Assembly (NCBI GenBank): GCA_950106755.1
Contig: OX467088.1
Span: forward strand, 14,988,001-15,052,000
Origin: Climacium dendroides
Taxonomy: Eukaryota > Streptophyta > Bryopsida > Hypnales > Climaciaceae
Reading direction: 5' to 3'
Length of the DNA: 64,000 nucleotides
The notes below the pieces were generated by a model. The model was not told where the DNA came from and made no database searches. It was given only the letters and a program-made list of their open reading frames with translations. Made by a program: the position numbers and the translations under genes. Shown here piece after piece: positions 1 through 10,914 of this stretch (position 1 is the first letter of the stretch; each line of letters opens with the position of its first letter).

Positions 1-869
1 GTACTTGAACAACGGAACATCAAATCTCATGCATATTGCACCTCAAAATATGCAAGCAAAGAAAATGTATTAGTTGCCAATGCTCCAAGCCTTCCTTTTC
101 CAGTTGGAAAATGGTAATTCAAGGAAAATACTGTACAGGCAATGCGTGACATATTCAACAAAATAGAATTAGGCTTGCCTTGCACTTGAAGGGCCACAAT
201 CATTTCAAACCTCATACACATTGCACGTAGGAAAAGGAATGCAAGAATACTTGACAAAAGCAAATGTCGCAAGATATCATTTTCAAATTATTTGTAACAA
301 CTTATTTTATGGTCTAAATTGGAAGGCAATGCGTGAGAATTTCAAGAACACAACGTCGACTTGCCTTGTACTTGAACAACGGAACATCAAATCTCATGCA
401 TATTGCACGTTCGAATATGCAAGCAAAGAAAATGTGGAAGTTGCCAATGCTCCAAGCCTTCCTTTTCCAGTTGGAAAATGGTAATTCAAGGAAAATACTG
501 TAAAGGCAATGCGTGGCATATTCATCAAAATAGAATTAGGGATGCCTTGCACTCGGAGGGCCACAATCATTTCAAACCTCATACACATTGCACGTAGGAA
601 AAGGAATGCAAGAATACTTGACAAAAAGAAATGTCGCAAGATATCATTTTCAAATTACTTGTAGCAACTTATTTTATGGTCTAAATTGGAAGGGAATGCG
701 TGAGAATTTCAAGAACACATTGACGAGTTGCCTTGTACTTTAACACCAGAACATCAAATATCATACATATTGCACGTCTAAATATGAAAGCAAAAAAAAT
801 GTGGAAGTTGCCAATGCTCCAAGCCTTCCTTTTCCAGTTGGAAAATGGTAATTCAAGGAAAATACTGTA

Positions 870-1056
870 AAGGCAATGCGTGACAAATTCAACAAAATAG
901 AATTAGGCTTGCCTTGCACTGGATGGGCCACAATCATTTCAAACCTCATAGACATTGCACGTAGGAAAAGGAATGCAAGAATACTTGACAAAAGCAAATG
1001 TCGCAAGATATCATTTTCAAATTATTTGTAACAACTTATTTTATGGTCTAAATTGG
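870..1056 (+). repeat. Half A of the monomer (187 bp)
   Basis: Half A runs from AAGGCAATGCGTGAC to just before the second AAGGCAATGCGTGAG at 1057. It shares ordered blocks with half B: the 14-base start, CTTGCCTTG about 36 bases in, and CTCATAGACATTGCACGT about 75 bases in. Its 3' part (GATATCATTTTCAAATTATTTGTAACAAC) is AT-rich and shows little similarity to B. Half A is the main carrier of family-specific variants: GACAAATTCAAC, GACATATTCAAC or GGCAGATTCATC, then ACTTGAAGG, ACTTGGAGG or ACTCGGAGG. Confidence 0.85.
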
Positions 1057-1086
1057 AAGGCAATGCGTGAGAATTTCAAGAACACA

Positions 1087-1094
1087 TCGTCGAC
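1087..1094. other. Double-CpG GTCGAC site, a mutational hotspot
   Basis: The reference form CGTCGAC has two CpGs three bases apart. Many monomers have TGTTGAC instead, where both CpGs have become TpG together (for example near 4390, 9898, 13200, 26772). Others have CGTCGCC (for example near 8061, 9533, 22374). The site is therefore a useful haplotype marker as well as a sign of cytosine-methylation decay. Confidence 0.75.
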
Positions 1095-1127
1095 TTGCCT
1101 TGTACTTTAACACCGGAACAGCAAATC

Positions 1128-1373
1128 TCATGCATATTGCATCTCAAAATATGCAAGCAAAGAAAATGTGGAAGTTGCCAATGCTCCAAGCCTTCCTTTT
1201 CCAGTTGGAAAATGGTAATTCAAGGAAAATACTGTAAAGGCAATGCGTGACAAATTCAACAAAATAGAATTAGGCTTGCCTTGCACTTGAAGGGCCACAA
1301 TCATTTCAAACCTCATAGACATTGCACGTAGGAAAAGGAATGCAAGAATACTTGACAAAAGCAAATGTCGCAA
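1128..1373 (-). other. Recurrent minus-strand open frame (81 codons), judged non-coding
   Basis: In most monomers the minus strand holds an open frame of 76-81 codons beginning MRHLLLSSILAF, MQHLFLSSILDF or MPHLHLSSILAF, with a hydrophobic N-terminus. I regard it as a by-product of the repeat. The period is 1 mod 3, so frames cannot continue between monomers. Many copies at 8.1-24.1 kb carry the same TAA that cuts the frame to 69 codons and were amplified regardless. Other copies lose the first ATG, and the 31950-32316 copy lacks the frame. No ribosome-binding or splice context, domain or codon bias supports translation. Confidence 0.8.
1197..1212. other. Perfect 7-bp dyad in every reference-type monomer
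   Basis: TTTTCCA, a GT spacer and TGGAAAA form a perfect inverted repeat. The arms stay intact in most monomers. In the 7.6-24 kb zone the spacer is often TT instead, which leaves the arms unchanged, and near 30555 the spacer is AT, giving a 16-bp palindrome. A minority of copies break one arm (TTTCTAG, CCTATTCCAG or CCTGTTCCAG). Short dyads are reported in many centromeric satellites; any function here is inference. Confidence 0.7.
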
Positions 1374-4300
1374 GATATCATTTTCAAATTATTTGTAACA
1401 ACTTATTTTATGGTCTAAATTGGAAGGCAATGCGTGAGAATTTCAAGAACACAACGTCGACTTGCCTTGTACTTTAACAACGGAACATCAAATCTCATGC
1501 ATATTGCACCTCAAAATATGCAAGCAAAGAAAATGTATTAGTTGCCAATGCTCCAAGCCTTCCTTTTCCAGTTGGAAAATGGTAATTCAAGGAAAATACT
1601 GTAAAGGCAATGCGTGGCATATTCATCAAAATAGAATTAGGGATGCCTTGCACTCGGAGGGCCACAATCATTTCAAACCTCATACACATTGCACGTAGGA
1701 AAAGGAATGCAAGAATACTTGACAAAAAGAAATGTCGCAAGATATCATTTTCAAATTAATTGTAGCAACTTATTTTATGGTCTAAATTGGAAGGGAATGC
1801 GTGAGAATTTCAAGAACACATTGACGAGTTGCCTTGTACTTTAACACCAGAACCTCAAATATCATACATATTGCACGTCTAAATATGCAAGCAAAGAAAA
1901 TGTGGAAGTTGCCAATGCTCCAACCCTTCCTTTTCCAGTTGGAAAATGGTAATTCAAGGAAAATACTGTAAAGGCAATGCGTGACAAATTCAACAAAATA
2001 GAATTAGGCTTGCCTTGCACTTGAAGGGCCACAATCATTTCAAACCTCATACACATTGCACGTAGGAACAGGAATGCAAGAATACTTGACAAAAGCAAAT
2101 GTCGCAAGATATCATTTTCAAATTATTTGTAACAACTTATTTTATGGTCTAAATTGGAAGGCAATGCGTGAGAATTTCAAGAACACATCGTCGACTTGCC
2201 TTGTACATTAACACCGGAACATCAAATCTCATGCATATTGCACATTCAAATATACAAGCAAAGAAAATGTATTAGTTGCCAATGCTCCAAGCCTTCTTTT
2301 TCTAGTTGGAAAATGGTAATTCAAGGAAAATACTGTAAAGGCTATGCGTGGCAAATTTATCAAAATAGAATTAGGGATGCCTTGCACTCGGAGGGCCACA
2401 ATCATTTCAAACCTCATACACATTGCACGTAGGAAAAGGAATGCAAGAATACTTGACAAAATCAAATGTTGGAAGATATCATTTTCAAATTATTTGTAAA
2501 AACTTCTTTTATGGTCTAAATTGGAAGGGAATGGGTGAGAATTTCATGAACCCCTTGTCGACGTGCCTTGTACTTTAATACCGGAACATCAAATATCATA
2601 CATATTGCACGTCCAAATATGCAAGCAAAGATAATCTGGAAGTTGCCAATGCTCCAAGCCTTCCTTTTCCAGTTGGAAAATGGTAATTCAAGGAAAATAC
2701 TGTAAAGGCAATGCGTGACAAATTCAACAAAATAGAATTAGGCTTGCCTTGCACTTGGAGGGCCACAATCATTTCAAACCTCATAGACATTGCACGTAGG
2801 AAATGGAATGCAAGAATACTTGACAAAAGCAAATGTCGCAAGATATCATTTTCAAATTATTTGTAACAACTTATTTTATGGTCTAAATTGGAAGGCAATG
2901 CGTGAGAATTTCAAGAACACATCGTCGACTTGCCTTGTACTTTAACACCGGAACTTCAAATATCATAGATATTGCATGTTCAAATATGCAAGCAAAGAAA
3001 ATGTGGAAGTTGCCAATGCTCCAAGCCTTCCTTTTCCAGTTGGAAAATGGTAATTCAAGGAAAATACTGTAAAGGCAATGCGTGACAAATTCAACAAAAT
3101 AGAATTAGGCCTGCCTTGCACTTGAAGGGCCACAAACATTTCAAACCTCATACACATTGCACGTAGGAAAAGGAATGCAAGAATACTTGACAAAAGCAAA
3201 TGTCGCAAGATATCATTTTCAAATTATTTGTAACAACTTGTTTTATGGTCTAAATTGGAAGGCAATGCGTGAGAATTTCAAGAACACATCGTCGACTTGC
3301 CTTGTACTTTAACACCGGAACTTCAAATATCATAGATAATGCACGTTCAAATATGCAAGCAAAGAAAATGTATTAGTTGCCAATGCTCCAAGCCTTCCTT
3401 TTCCAGTTGGAAAATGGTAATTCAAGGAAAATACTGTAAAGGCAATGCGTGACAAATTCAACAAAATAGAATTAGGCTTGCCTTGCACTTGAAGGGCCAC
3501 AATCATTTCAAACCTCATACACATTGCACGTAGGAAAAGGAATGCAAGAATACTTGACAAAAGCAAATGTCGCAAGATATCATTTTCAAATTATTTGTAA
3601 CAACTTATTTTATGGTCTAAATTGGAAGGCAATGCGTGAGAATTTCAAGAACACATCGTCGACTTGCCTTGTACTTTAACACCGGAACAGCAAATCTCAT
3701 GCATATTGCATCTCAAAATATGCAAGCAAAGAAAATGTATTAGTTGCCAATGCTCCAAGCCTTCCTTTTCTAGTTGGAAAATCGTAATTCAAGGAAAATA
3801 CTGTAAAGGCAATGCGTGACAAATTCAACAAAATAGAATTAGGCTTGCCTTGCACTTGAAGGGCCACAATCATTTCAAACCACATAGACATTGCACGTAG
3901 GAAAAGGAATGCAGGAATACTTGACAAAGCAAATGTTGCAAGATATCATATTCAAATTATTTGTAACAACTTATTTTATGGTCTAAATTGGAAGGCAATG
4001 CGTGAGAATTTCAAGAACACATCGTCGACTTGCCTTGTACTTTAACGACGGAACATCAAATCTCATGCATATTGCACGTCAAAATATGCAACCAAAGAAA
4101 ATGTGGAAGTTGCCAATGCTCCAAGCCTTCCTTTTCCAGTTGGAAAATGGTAATTCAAGGGAAATACTGTAAAGGCAATGCGTGACATATTCAACAAAAT
4201 AGAATTAGGCTGGCCTTGCACTTGAAGGGCCACAATCATTTCAAACCTCATAGACATTGCACGTAGGAAAAGGAATGCAAGAATACTTGACAAAAGCAAA

Positions 4301-5464
4301 TGTCGCAAGATATCATTTTCAAATTATTTGTAACAACTTATTTTATGGTCTAAATTGGAAGGCAATGCGTGAGAATTTCAAGAACACATTGTTGACTTGC
4401 CTTGTACTTTAACAACGGAACATCAAATCTCATAGATATTGCACGTTCAAATATGCAAGCAAAGAAAATGTATTAGTTGCCAATGCTCCAAGCCTTCCTG
4501 TTCCAGTTGGAAAATGGTAATTCAAGGAAAATACTGTAAAGGCAATGCGTGACAAATTCAACAAAATAGAATTAGGCTTGCCTTGCACTTGAAGGGCCAC
4601 AATCATTTCAAACCTCATAGACATTGCACGTAGGAAAAGGAATGCAAGAATACTTGACAAAAGCAAATGTCGCAAGATATCATTTTCAAATTATTTGTAA
4701 CAACTTGTTTTATGGTCTAAATTGGAAGGCAATGCGTGAGAATTTCAAGAACACATCGTCGACTTGCCTTGTACTTTAACACCGGAACTTCAAATATCAT
4801 AGATATTGCACGTTCAAATATGCAAACAAAGATAATCTGGAAGTTGCCAATGCTCCAAGCCTTCCTTTTCCAGTTGGAAAATGGTAATTCAAGGAAAATA
4901 CTGTAAAGGCAATGCGTGAAAAATTCAACAAAATAGAATTAGGCTTGCCTTGCACTTGAAGGGCCACAATCATTTCAAACCTCATAGACATTGCACGTAG
5001 GAAAAGGAATGCAAGAATACTTGACAAAAGCAAATGTCGCAAGATATCATTTTCAAATTATTTGTAACAACTTATTTTATGGTCTAAATTGGAAGGCAAT
5101 GCGTGAGAATTTCAAGAACACATCGTCGACTTGCCTTGTACTTTAACACCGGAACTTCAAATATCATAGATATTGCACGTTCAAATATGCAAGCAAAGAA
5201 AATGTAGAAGTTGCCAATGCTCCAAGCCTTCCTTTTCCAGTTGGAAAATGGTAATTCAAGGAAAATACTGTAAAGGCAATGCGTGAAAAATTCAACAAAA
5301 TAGAATTAGGCTTGCCTTGCACTTGAAGGGCCACAAACATTTCAAACCTCATAGACATTGCACGTAGGAACAGGAATGCAAGAATACTTGACAAAAGCAA
5401 ATGTCGCAAGATATCATTTTCAAATTATTTGTAACAACTTATTTTATGGTCTAAATTGGAAGGG

Positions 5465-6504
5465 AATGCGTGAGAATTTCAAGAACACATTGTTGACTTG
5501 CCTTGTACTTTAACACCGGAACTTCAAATATCATAGATATTGCACGTTCAAATATGCAAGCAAAGATAATCTGTTAGTTGCCAATGCTCCAAGCCTTCTT
5601 TTTCCAGTTGGAAAATGGTAATTCAAGGAAAATACTGTAAAGGCAATGCGTGACAAATTCAACAAAATAGAATTAGGCTTGCCTTGCACTTGAAGGGCCA
5701 CAATCATTTCAAACCTCATAGACATTGCACGTAGGAAAAGGAATGCAAGAATACTTGACAAAAGCAAATGACGCAAGATATCATTTTCAAATTATTTGTA
5801 ACAACTTATTTTATGGTCTAAATTGGAAGGCAATGCGTGAGAATTTCAAGAACACATCGTCGACTTGCCTTGTACTTTAACACCGGAACTTCAAATATCA
5901 TAGATATTGCACGTTCAAATATGGAAACAAAGAAAATGTATTAGTTGCCAATGCTCCAAGCCTTCCTATTCCAGTTGGAAAATGGTAATTCAAGGAAAAT
6001 ACTGTAAAGGCAATGCGTGACAAATTCAACAAAATAGAATTAGGCTTGCCTTGCACTTGAAGGGCCACAATCATTTCAAACCTCATAGACAATGCACGTA
6101 GGAAAAGGAATGCAAGAATACTTGACAAAAGCAAATGACGCAAGATATCATTTTCAAATTATTTGTAACAACTTATTTTATGGTCTAAATTGGAAGGCAA
6201 TGCGTGAGAATTTCAAGAACACATCGTCGACTTGCCTTGTACTTTAACACGGGAACTTCAAATATCATAGATATTGCACGTTCAAATATGGAAACAAAGA
6301 AAATGTATTAGTTGCCAATGCTCCAAGCCTTCCTTTTCCAGTTGGAAAATGGTAATTCAAGGAAAATACTGTAAAGGCAATGCGTGACAAATTCAACAAA
6401 ATAGAATTAGGCTTGCCTTGCACTTGAAGGGCCACAATCATTTCAAACCTCATAGACATTGCACGTAGGAAAAGGAATGCAAGAATACTTGACAAAAGCA
6501 AATG
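5465..6504 (+). repeat. Trimer block, first of four dispersed copies
   Basis: About 1,040 bp match 14638-15677 and 17207-18246, and 784 bp match 22709-23492. The markers occur together in each full copy: GATAATCTGTTAG with GCCTTCTTTTTCC, CCTATTCCAG with GACAATGCACG, and ACACGGGAAC. The offset to the second copy is 9,173 bp (25 monomers less two lost bases). No difference was seen inside the block in a marker-by-marker reading. Confidence 0.82.
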
Positions 6505-7612
6505 ACGCAAGATATCATTTTCAAATTATTTGTAACAACTTATTTTATGGTCTAAATTGGAAGGCAATGCGTGAGAATTTCAAGAACACATCGTCGACTT
6601 GCCTTGTACTTTAACAACGGAACTTCAAATATCATAGATATTGCACGTCCAAATATGGAAACAAAGAAAATGTATTAGTTGCCAATGCTCCAAGCCTTCC
6701 TTTTCCAGTTGGAAAATGGTAATTCAAGGAAAATACTGTAAAGGCAATGCGTGACAAATTCAACAAAATAGAATTAGGCTTGCCTTGCACTTGAAGGGCC
6801 ACAATCATTTCAAACCTCATAGACATTGCACGTAGGAAAAGGAATGCAAGAATACTTGACAAAAGCAAATGACGCAAGATATCATTTTCAAATTATTTGT
6901 AACAACTTATTTTATGGTCTAAATTGGAAGGCAATGCGTGAGAATTTCAAGAACACATCGTCGACTTGCCTTGTACTTTAACACCGGAACTTCAAATATC
7001 ATAGATATTGCACGTTCAAATATGCAAGCAAAGATAATCTGGAAGTTGCCAATGCTCCAAGCCTTCCTTTTCCAGTTGGAAAATGGTAATTCAAGGAAAA
7101 TACTGTAAAGGCAATGCGTGACAAATTCAACAAAATAGAATTAGGCTTGCCTTGCACTTGAAGGGCCACAAACATTTCAAACCTCATAGACATTGCACGT
7201 AGGAAAAGGAATGCAAGAATACTTGACAAAAGCAAATGTCGCAAGATATCATTTTCAAATTATTTGTAACAACTTATTTTATGGTCGAAATTGGAAGGGA
7301 ATGCGTGAGAATTTCAAGAACACATTGTTGACTTGCCTTGTACTTTAACAATGGAACATCAAATCTCATAGATATTGCACGTTCAAATATGCAAGCAAAG
7401 AAAATGTATTAGTTGCCAATGCTCCAAGCCTTCCTTTTCCAGTTGGAAAATGGTAATTCAAGGAAAATACTGTAAAGGCAATGCGTGACAAATTCAACAA
7501 AATAGAATTAGGCTTGCCTTGCACTTGAAGGGCCACAATCATTTCAAACCTCATAGACATTGCACGTAGGAAAAGGAATGCAAGAATACTTGACAAAAGC
7601 AAATGACGCAAG

Positions 7613-10600
7613 ATATCATTTTCAAATTATTTGTAACAACTTATTTTATGGTCTAAATTGGAAGGCAATGTGTGAGAATTTCAAGAACACATCGTCGACT
7701 TGCCTTGTACTTTAACACCGGAACAGCAAATCTCATGCATATTGCATCTCAAAATATGCAAGCAAAGAAAATGTATTAGTTGCCAATGCTCCAAGCCTTC
7801 CTTTTCCAGTTGGAAAATGGTAATTCAAGGAAAATACTGTAAAGGCAATGCGTGACAAATTCAACAAAATAGAATTAGGCTTGGCTTGCACTTGAAGGGC
7901 CACAATCATTTCAAACCTCATAGACATTCCACGTAGGAAAAGGAATGCAAGAATACTTGACAAAAGCAAATGTCGCAAGATATCATTTTCAAATTATTTG
8001 TAACAATTTATTTTATGGTCTAAATTGGAAGGCAATGCGTGAGAATTTCAAGAACACATCGTCGCCTTGCCTTGTACTTTAACACCGGAAGTTCAAATAT
8101 CATAGATATTGCACTTTCAAATATGCAAGCAAAGATTATCTGGAAGTTGCCAATGCTCCAAGCCTTCCTTTTCCATTTGGAAAATGGTAATTCAAGGAAA
8201 ATACTGTAAAGGCAATGCGTGACAAATTCAACAAAATAGAATTAGGCTTGCCTTGCACTTGAAGGGCCACAATCATTTCAAACCTCATAGACATTGCACG
8301 TAGGAAAAGGAAAGCAAGAATACTTGACAAAAGCAAATGACGCACAATATCATTTTCAAATTATTTGTAACAACTTATTTTATGGTCTAAATTGGAAGGC
8401 AATGCGTGAGAATTTCAAGAACACATTGTTGACTTGCCTTGTACTTTAACACCGCAACTTTAAATATCATAGATATTGCATGTTCAAATATGCAAGCAAA
8501 GAAAATGTATTAGTTGCCAATGCTCCAAGCCTTCCTTTTCCAGTTGGAAAATGGTAATTCAAGGAAAATACTGTAAAGGCAATGCGTGACAAATTCAACA
8601 AAATAGAATTAGGCTTGCCTTGCACTTGAAGGGCCACAATCATTTCAAACCTCATAGACATTGCACGTAGGAAAAGGAATGCAAGAATACTTGACAAAAG
8701 CAAATGTCGCAAGATATCATTTTCAAATTATTTGTAACAACTTATTTTATGGTCTAAATTGGAAGGCAATGCGTGAGAATTTCAAGAACACATCGTCGCC
8801 TTGCCTTGTACTTTAACACCGGAAGTTCAAATATCATAGATATTGCACTTTCAAATATGCAAGCAAAGATTATCTGGAAGTTGCCAATGCTCCAAGCCTT
8901 CCTTTTCCATTTGGAAAATGGTAATTCAAGGAAAATACTGTAAAGGCAATGCGTGACAAATTCAACAAAATAGAATTAGGCTTGCCTTGCACTTGAAGGG
9001 CCACAATCATTTCAAACCTCATAGACATTGCACGTAGGAAAAGGAAAGCAAGAATACTTGACAAAAGCAAATGACGCACAATATCATTTTCAAATTATTT
9101 GTAACAACTTATTTTATGGTCTAAATTGGAAGGCAATGCGTGAGAATTTCAAGAACACATCGTCGACTTGCCTTGTACTTTAACACCGGAAGTTCAAATA
9201 TCATAGATATTGCACTTTCAAATATGCAAGCAAAGATAATCTGGAAGTTGCCAATGCTCCAAGCCTTCCTTTTCCATTTGGAAAATGGTAATTCAAGGAA
9301 AATACTGTAAAGGCAATGCGTGACAAATTCAACAAAATAGAATTAGGCTTGCCTTGCACTTGAAGGGCCACAATCATTTCAAACCTCATAGACATTGCAC
9401 GTAGGAAAAGGAATGCAAGAATACTTGACAAAAGCAAATGTCGCAAGATATCATTTTCAAATTATTTGTAACAACTTATTTTATGGTCTAAATTGGAAGG
9501 CAATGCGTGAGAATTTCAAGAACACATCGTCGCCTTGCCTTGTACTTTAACACCGGAAGTTCAAATATCATAGATATTGCACTTTCAAATATGCAAGCAA
9601 AGATTATCTGGAAGTTGCCAATGCTCCAAGCCTTCCTTTTCCATTTGGAAAATGGTAATTCAAGGAAAATACTGTAAAGGCAATGCGTGACAAATTCAAC
9701 AAAATAGAATTAGGCTTGCCTTGCACTTGAAGGGCCACAATCATTTCAAACCTCATAGACATTGCACGTAGGAAAAGGAAAGCAAGAATACTTGACAAAA
9801 GCAAATGACGCACAATATCATTTTCAAATTATTTGTAACAACTTATTTTATGGTCTAAATTGGAAGGCAATGCGTGAGAATTTCAAGAACACATTGTTGA
9901 CTTGCCTTGTACTTTAACACCGGAACTTCAAATATCATAGATATTGCACGTTCAAATATGCAAGCAAAGATAATCTGTTAGTTGCCAATGCTCCAAGCCT
10001 TCTTTTTCCAGTTGGAAAATGGTAATTCAAGGAAAATACTGTAAAGGCAATGCGTGACAAATTCAACAAAATAGAATTAGGCTTGCCTTGCACTTGAAGG
10101 GCCACAATCATTTCAAACCTCATAGACATTGCACGTAGGAAAAGGAATGCAAGAATACTTGACAAAAGCAAATGACGCAAGATATCATTTTCAAATTATT
10201 TGTAACAACTTATTTTATGGTCTAAATTGGAAGGCAATGCGTGAGAATTTCAAGAACACATCGTCGCCTTGCCTTGTACTTTAACACCGGAAGTTCAAAT
10301 ATCATAGATATTGCACGTTCAAATATGGAAACAAAGAAAATGTATTAGTTGCCAATGCTCCAAGCCTTCCTTTTCCATTTGGAAAATGGTAATTCAAGGA
10401 AAATACTGTAAAGGCAATGCGTGACAAATTCAACAAAATAGAATTAGGCTTGCCTTGCACTTGAAGGGCCACAATCATTTCAAACCTCATAGACATTGCA
10501 CGTAGGAAAAGGAATGCAAGAATACTTGACAAAAGCAAATGTCGCAAGATATCATTTTCAAATTATTGTAACAACTTATTTTATGGTCTAAATTGGAAGG

Positions 10601-10880
10601 CAATGCGTGAGAATTTCAAGAACACATCGTCGACTTGCCTTGTACTTTAACACCGGAAGTTCAAATATCATAGATATTGCACTTTCAAATATGCAAGCAA
10701 AGATAATCTGGAAGTTGCCAATGCTCCAAGCCTTCCTTTTCCATTTGGAAAATGGTAATTCAAGGAAAATACTGTAAAGGCAATGCGTGACAAATTCAAC
10801 AAAATAGAATTAGGCTTGCCTTGCACTTGAAGGGCCACAATCATTTCAAACCTCATAGACATTGCACGTAGGAAAAGGAA
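7613..10880 (+). repeat. Nine-monomer duplication, copy 1 (period 3,302 bp)
   Basis: This 3,268-bp stretch matches 10915-14182. The first left difference is at 7612/10914 (AAGATATC against ACAATATC) and the right difference is at 10881/14183. Shared private markers include AATGTGTGAG at 7668/10970, CAGCAAATCTC, GGCTTGGCTTGCAC, ACATTCCACG, ACAATTTATTTTATGG and CCGCAACTTTAAAT. Period 3,302 is nine monomers minus the one base lost in the monomer at 10302. Confidence 0.88.
10302..10667 (+). repeat. 366-bp monomer lineage with ATTATTGTAAC deletion
   Basis: One T is missing from ATTATTTGTAAC near 10565. The same lesion occurs in the monomers at 13604, 20209, 20942 and 21675, always with the GGAAACAAAG and CCATTTGG variants. 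These five therefore look like copies of one deletion event rather than independent losses. The lesion also breaks the small CAAAT-T-ATTTG dyad. Confidence 0.8.
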
Positions 10881-10914
10881 AGCAAGAATACTTGACAAAA
10901 GCAAATGACGCACA

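Larger units (their letters stand above)
870..1236 (+). repeat. Reference monomer (367 bp), phased on AAGGCAATGCGTGA
   Basis: This copy is used here to define phase. It starts at the AAGGCAATGCGTGAC block of half A and ends just before the next such block at 1237. Within it are an EcoRV-type GATATC at 1007-1012, GTCGAC at 1089-1094, ATGCAT at 1130-1135 and a dyad at 1197-1212. GC content of a typical monomer is about 134/367 by hand count. GATATC is present in most copies across the array. It is lost in the CACAATATC variants of the 8-23 kb region. GTCGAC is lost in the CGTCGCC and TGTTGAC variants. Confidence 0.95.
1057..1236 (+). repeat. Half B of the monomer (180 bp)
   Basis: Half B runs from AAGGCAATGCGTGAG to the next half A. 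The CTTGCCTTG, CTCATGCATATTGCACGT and ATGGT blocks fall in the same order as in half A. The 187/180 spacing shows that the halves have since acquired different small indels. B carries the GTCGAC site, the variable stretch before GGAACATC, and the TTTTCCA/TGGAAAA dyad. I infer that a roughly 183-bp ancestral unit dimerised, the halves diverged, and the dimer then became the amplified unit. Confidence 0.82.
1..2560 (+). repeat. Zone 1: mixed monomer types
   Basis: Successive monomers alternate between two half-A types. Copies near 140, 880, 1240 and 1985 have GACAAATTC or GACATATTC with GGCTTGCC and mostly TTGAAGGG. Copies near 515, 1615 and 2348 have GGCATATTCATC or GGCAAATTTATC with AGGGATGCC and CTCGGAGGG. 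The second type otherwise recurs mainly in zone 3. Several copies carry private changes, such as the ACATTGACGAGTTGCC stretch near 718 and 1818. No long exact duplication was seen here. Confidence 0.75.

Noticed and set aside
221..484. Plus-strand frames of 60-102 codons (for example 221-484, 38699-39007, 40531-40839)
   Set aside because: They appear only where a local variant removes a stop and are lost in sister monomers. They overlap the minus-strand frame and show no independent conservation.
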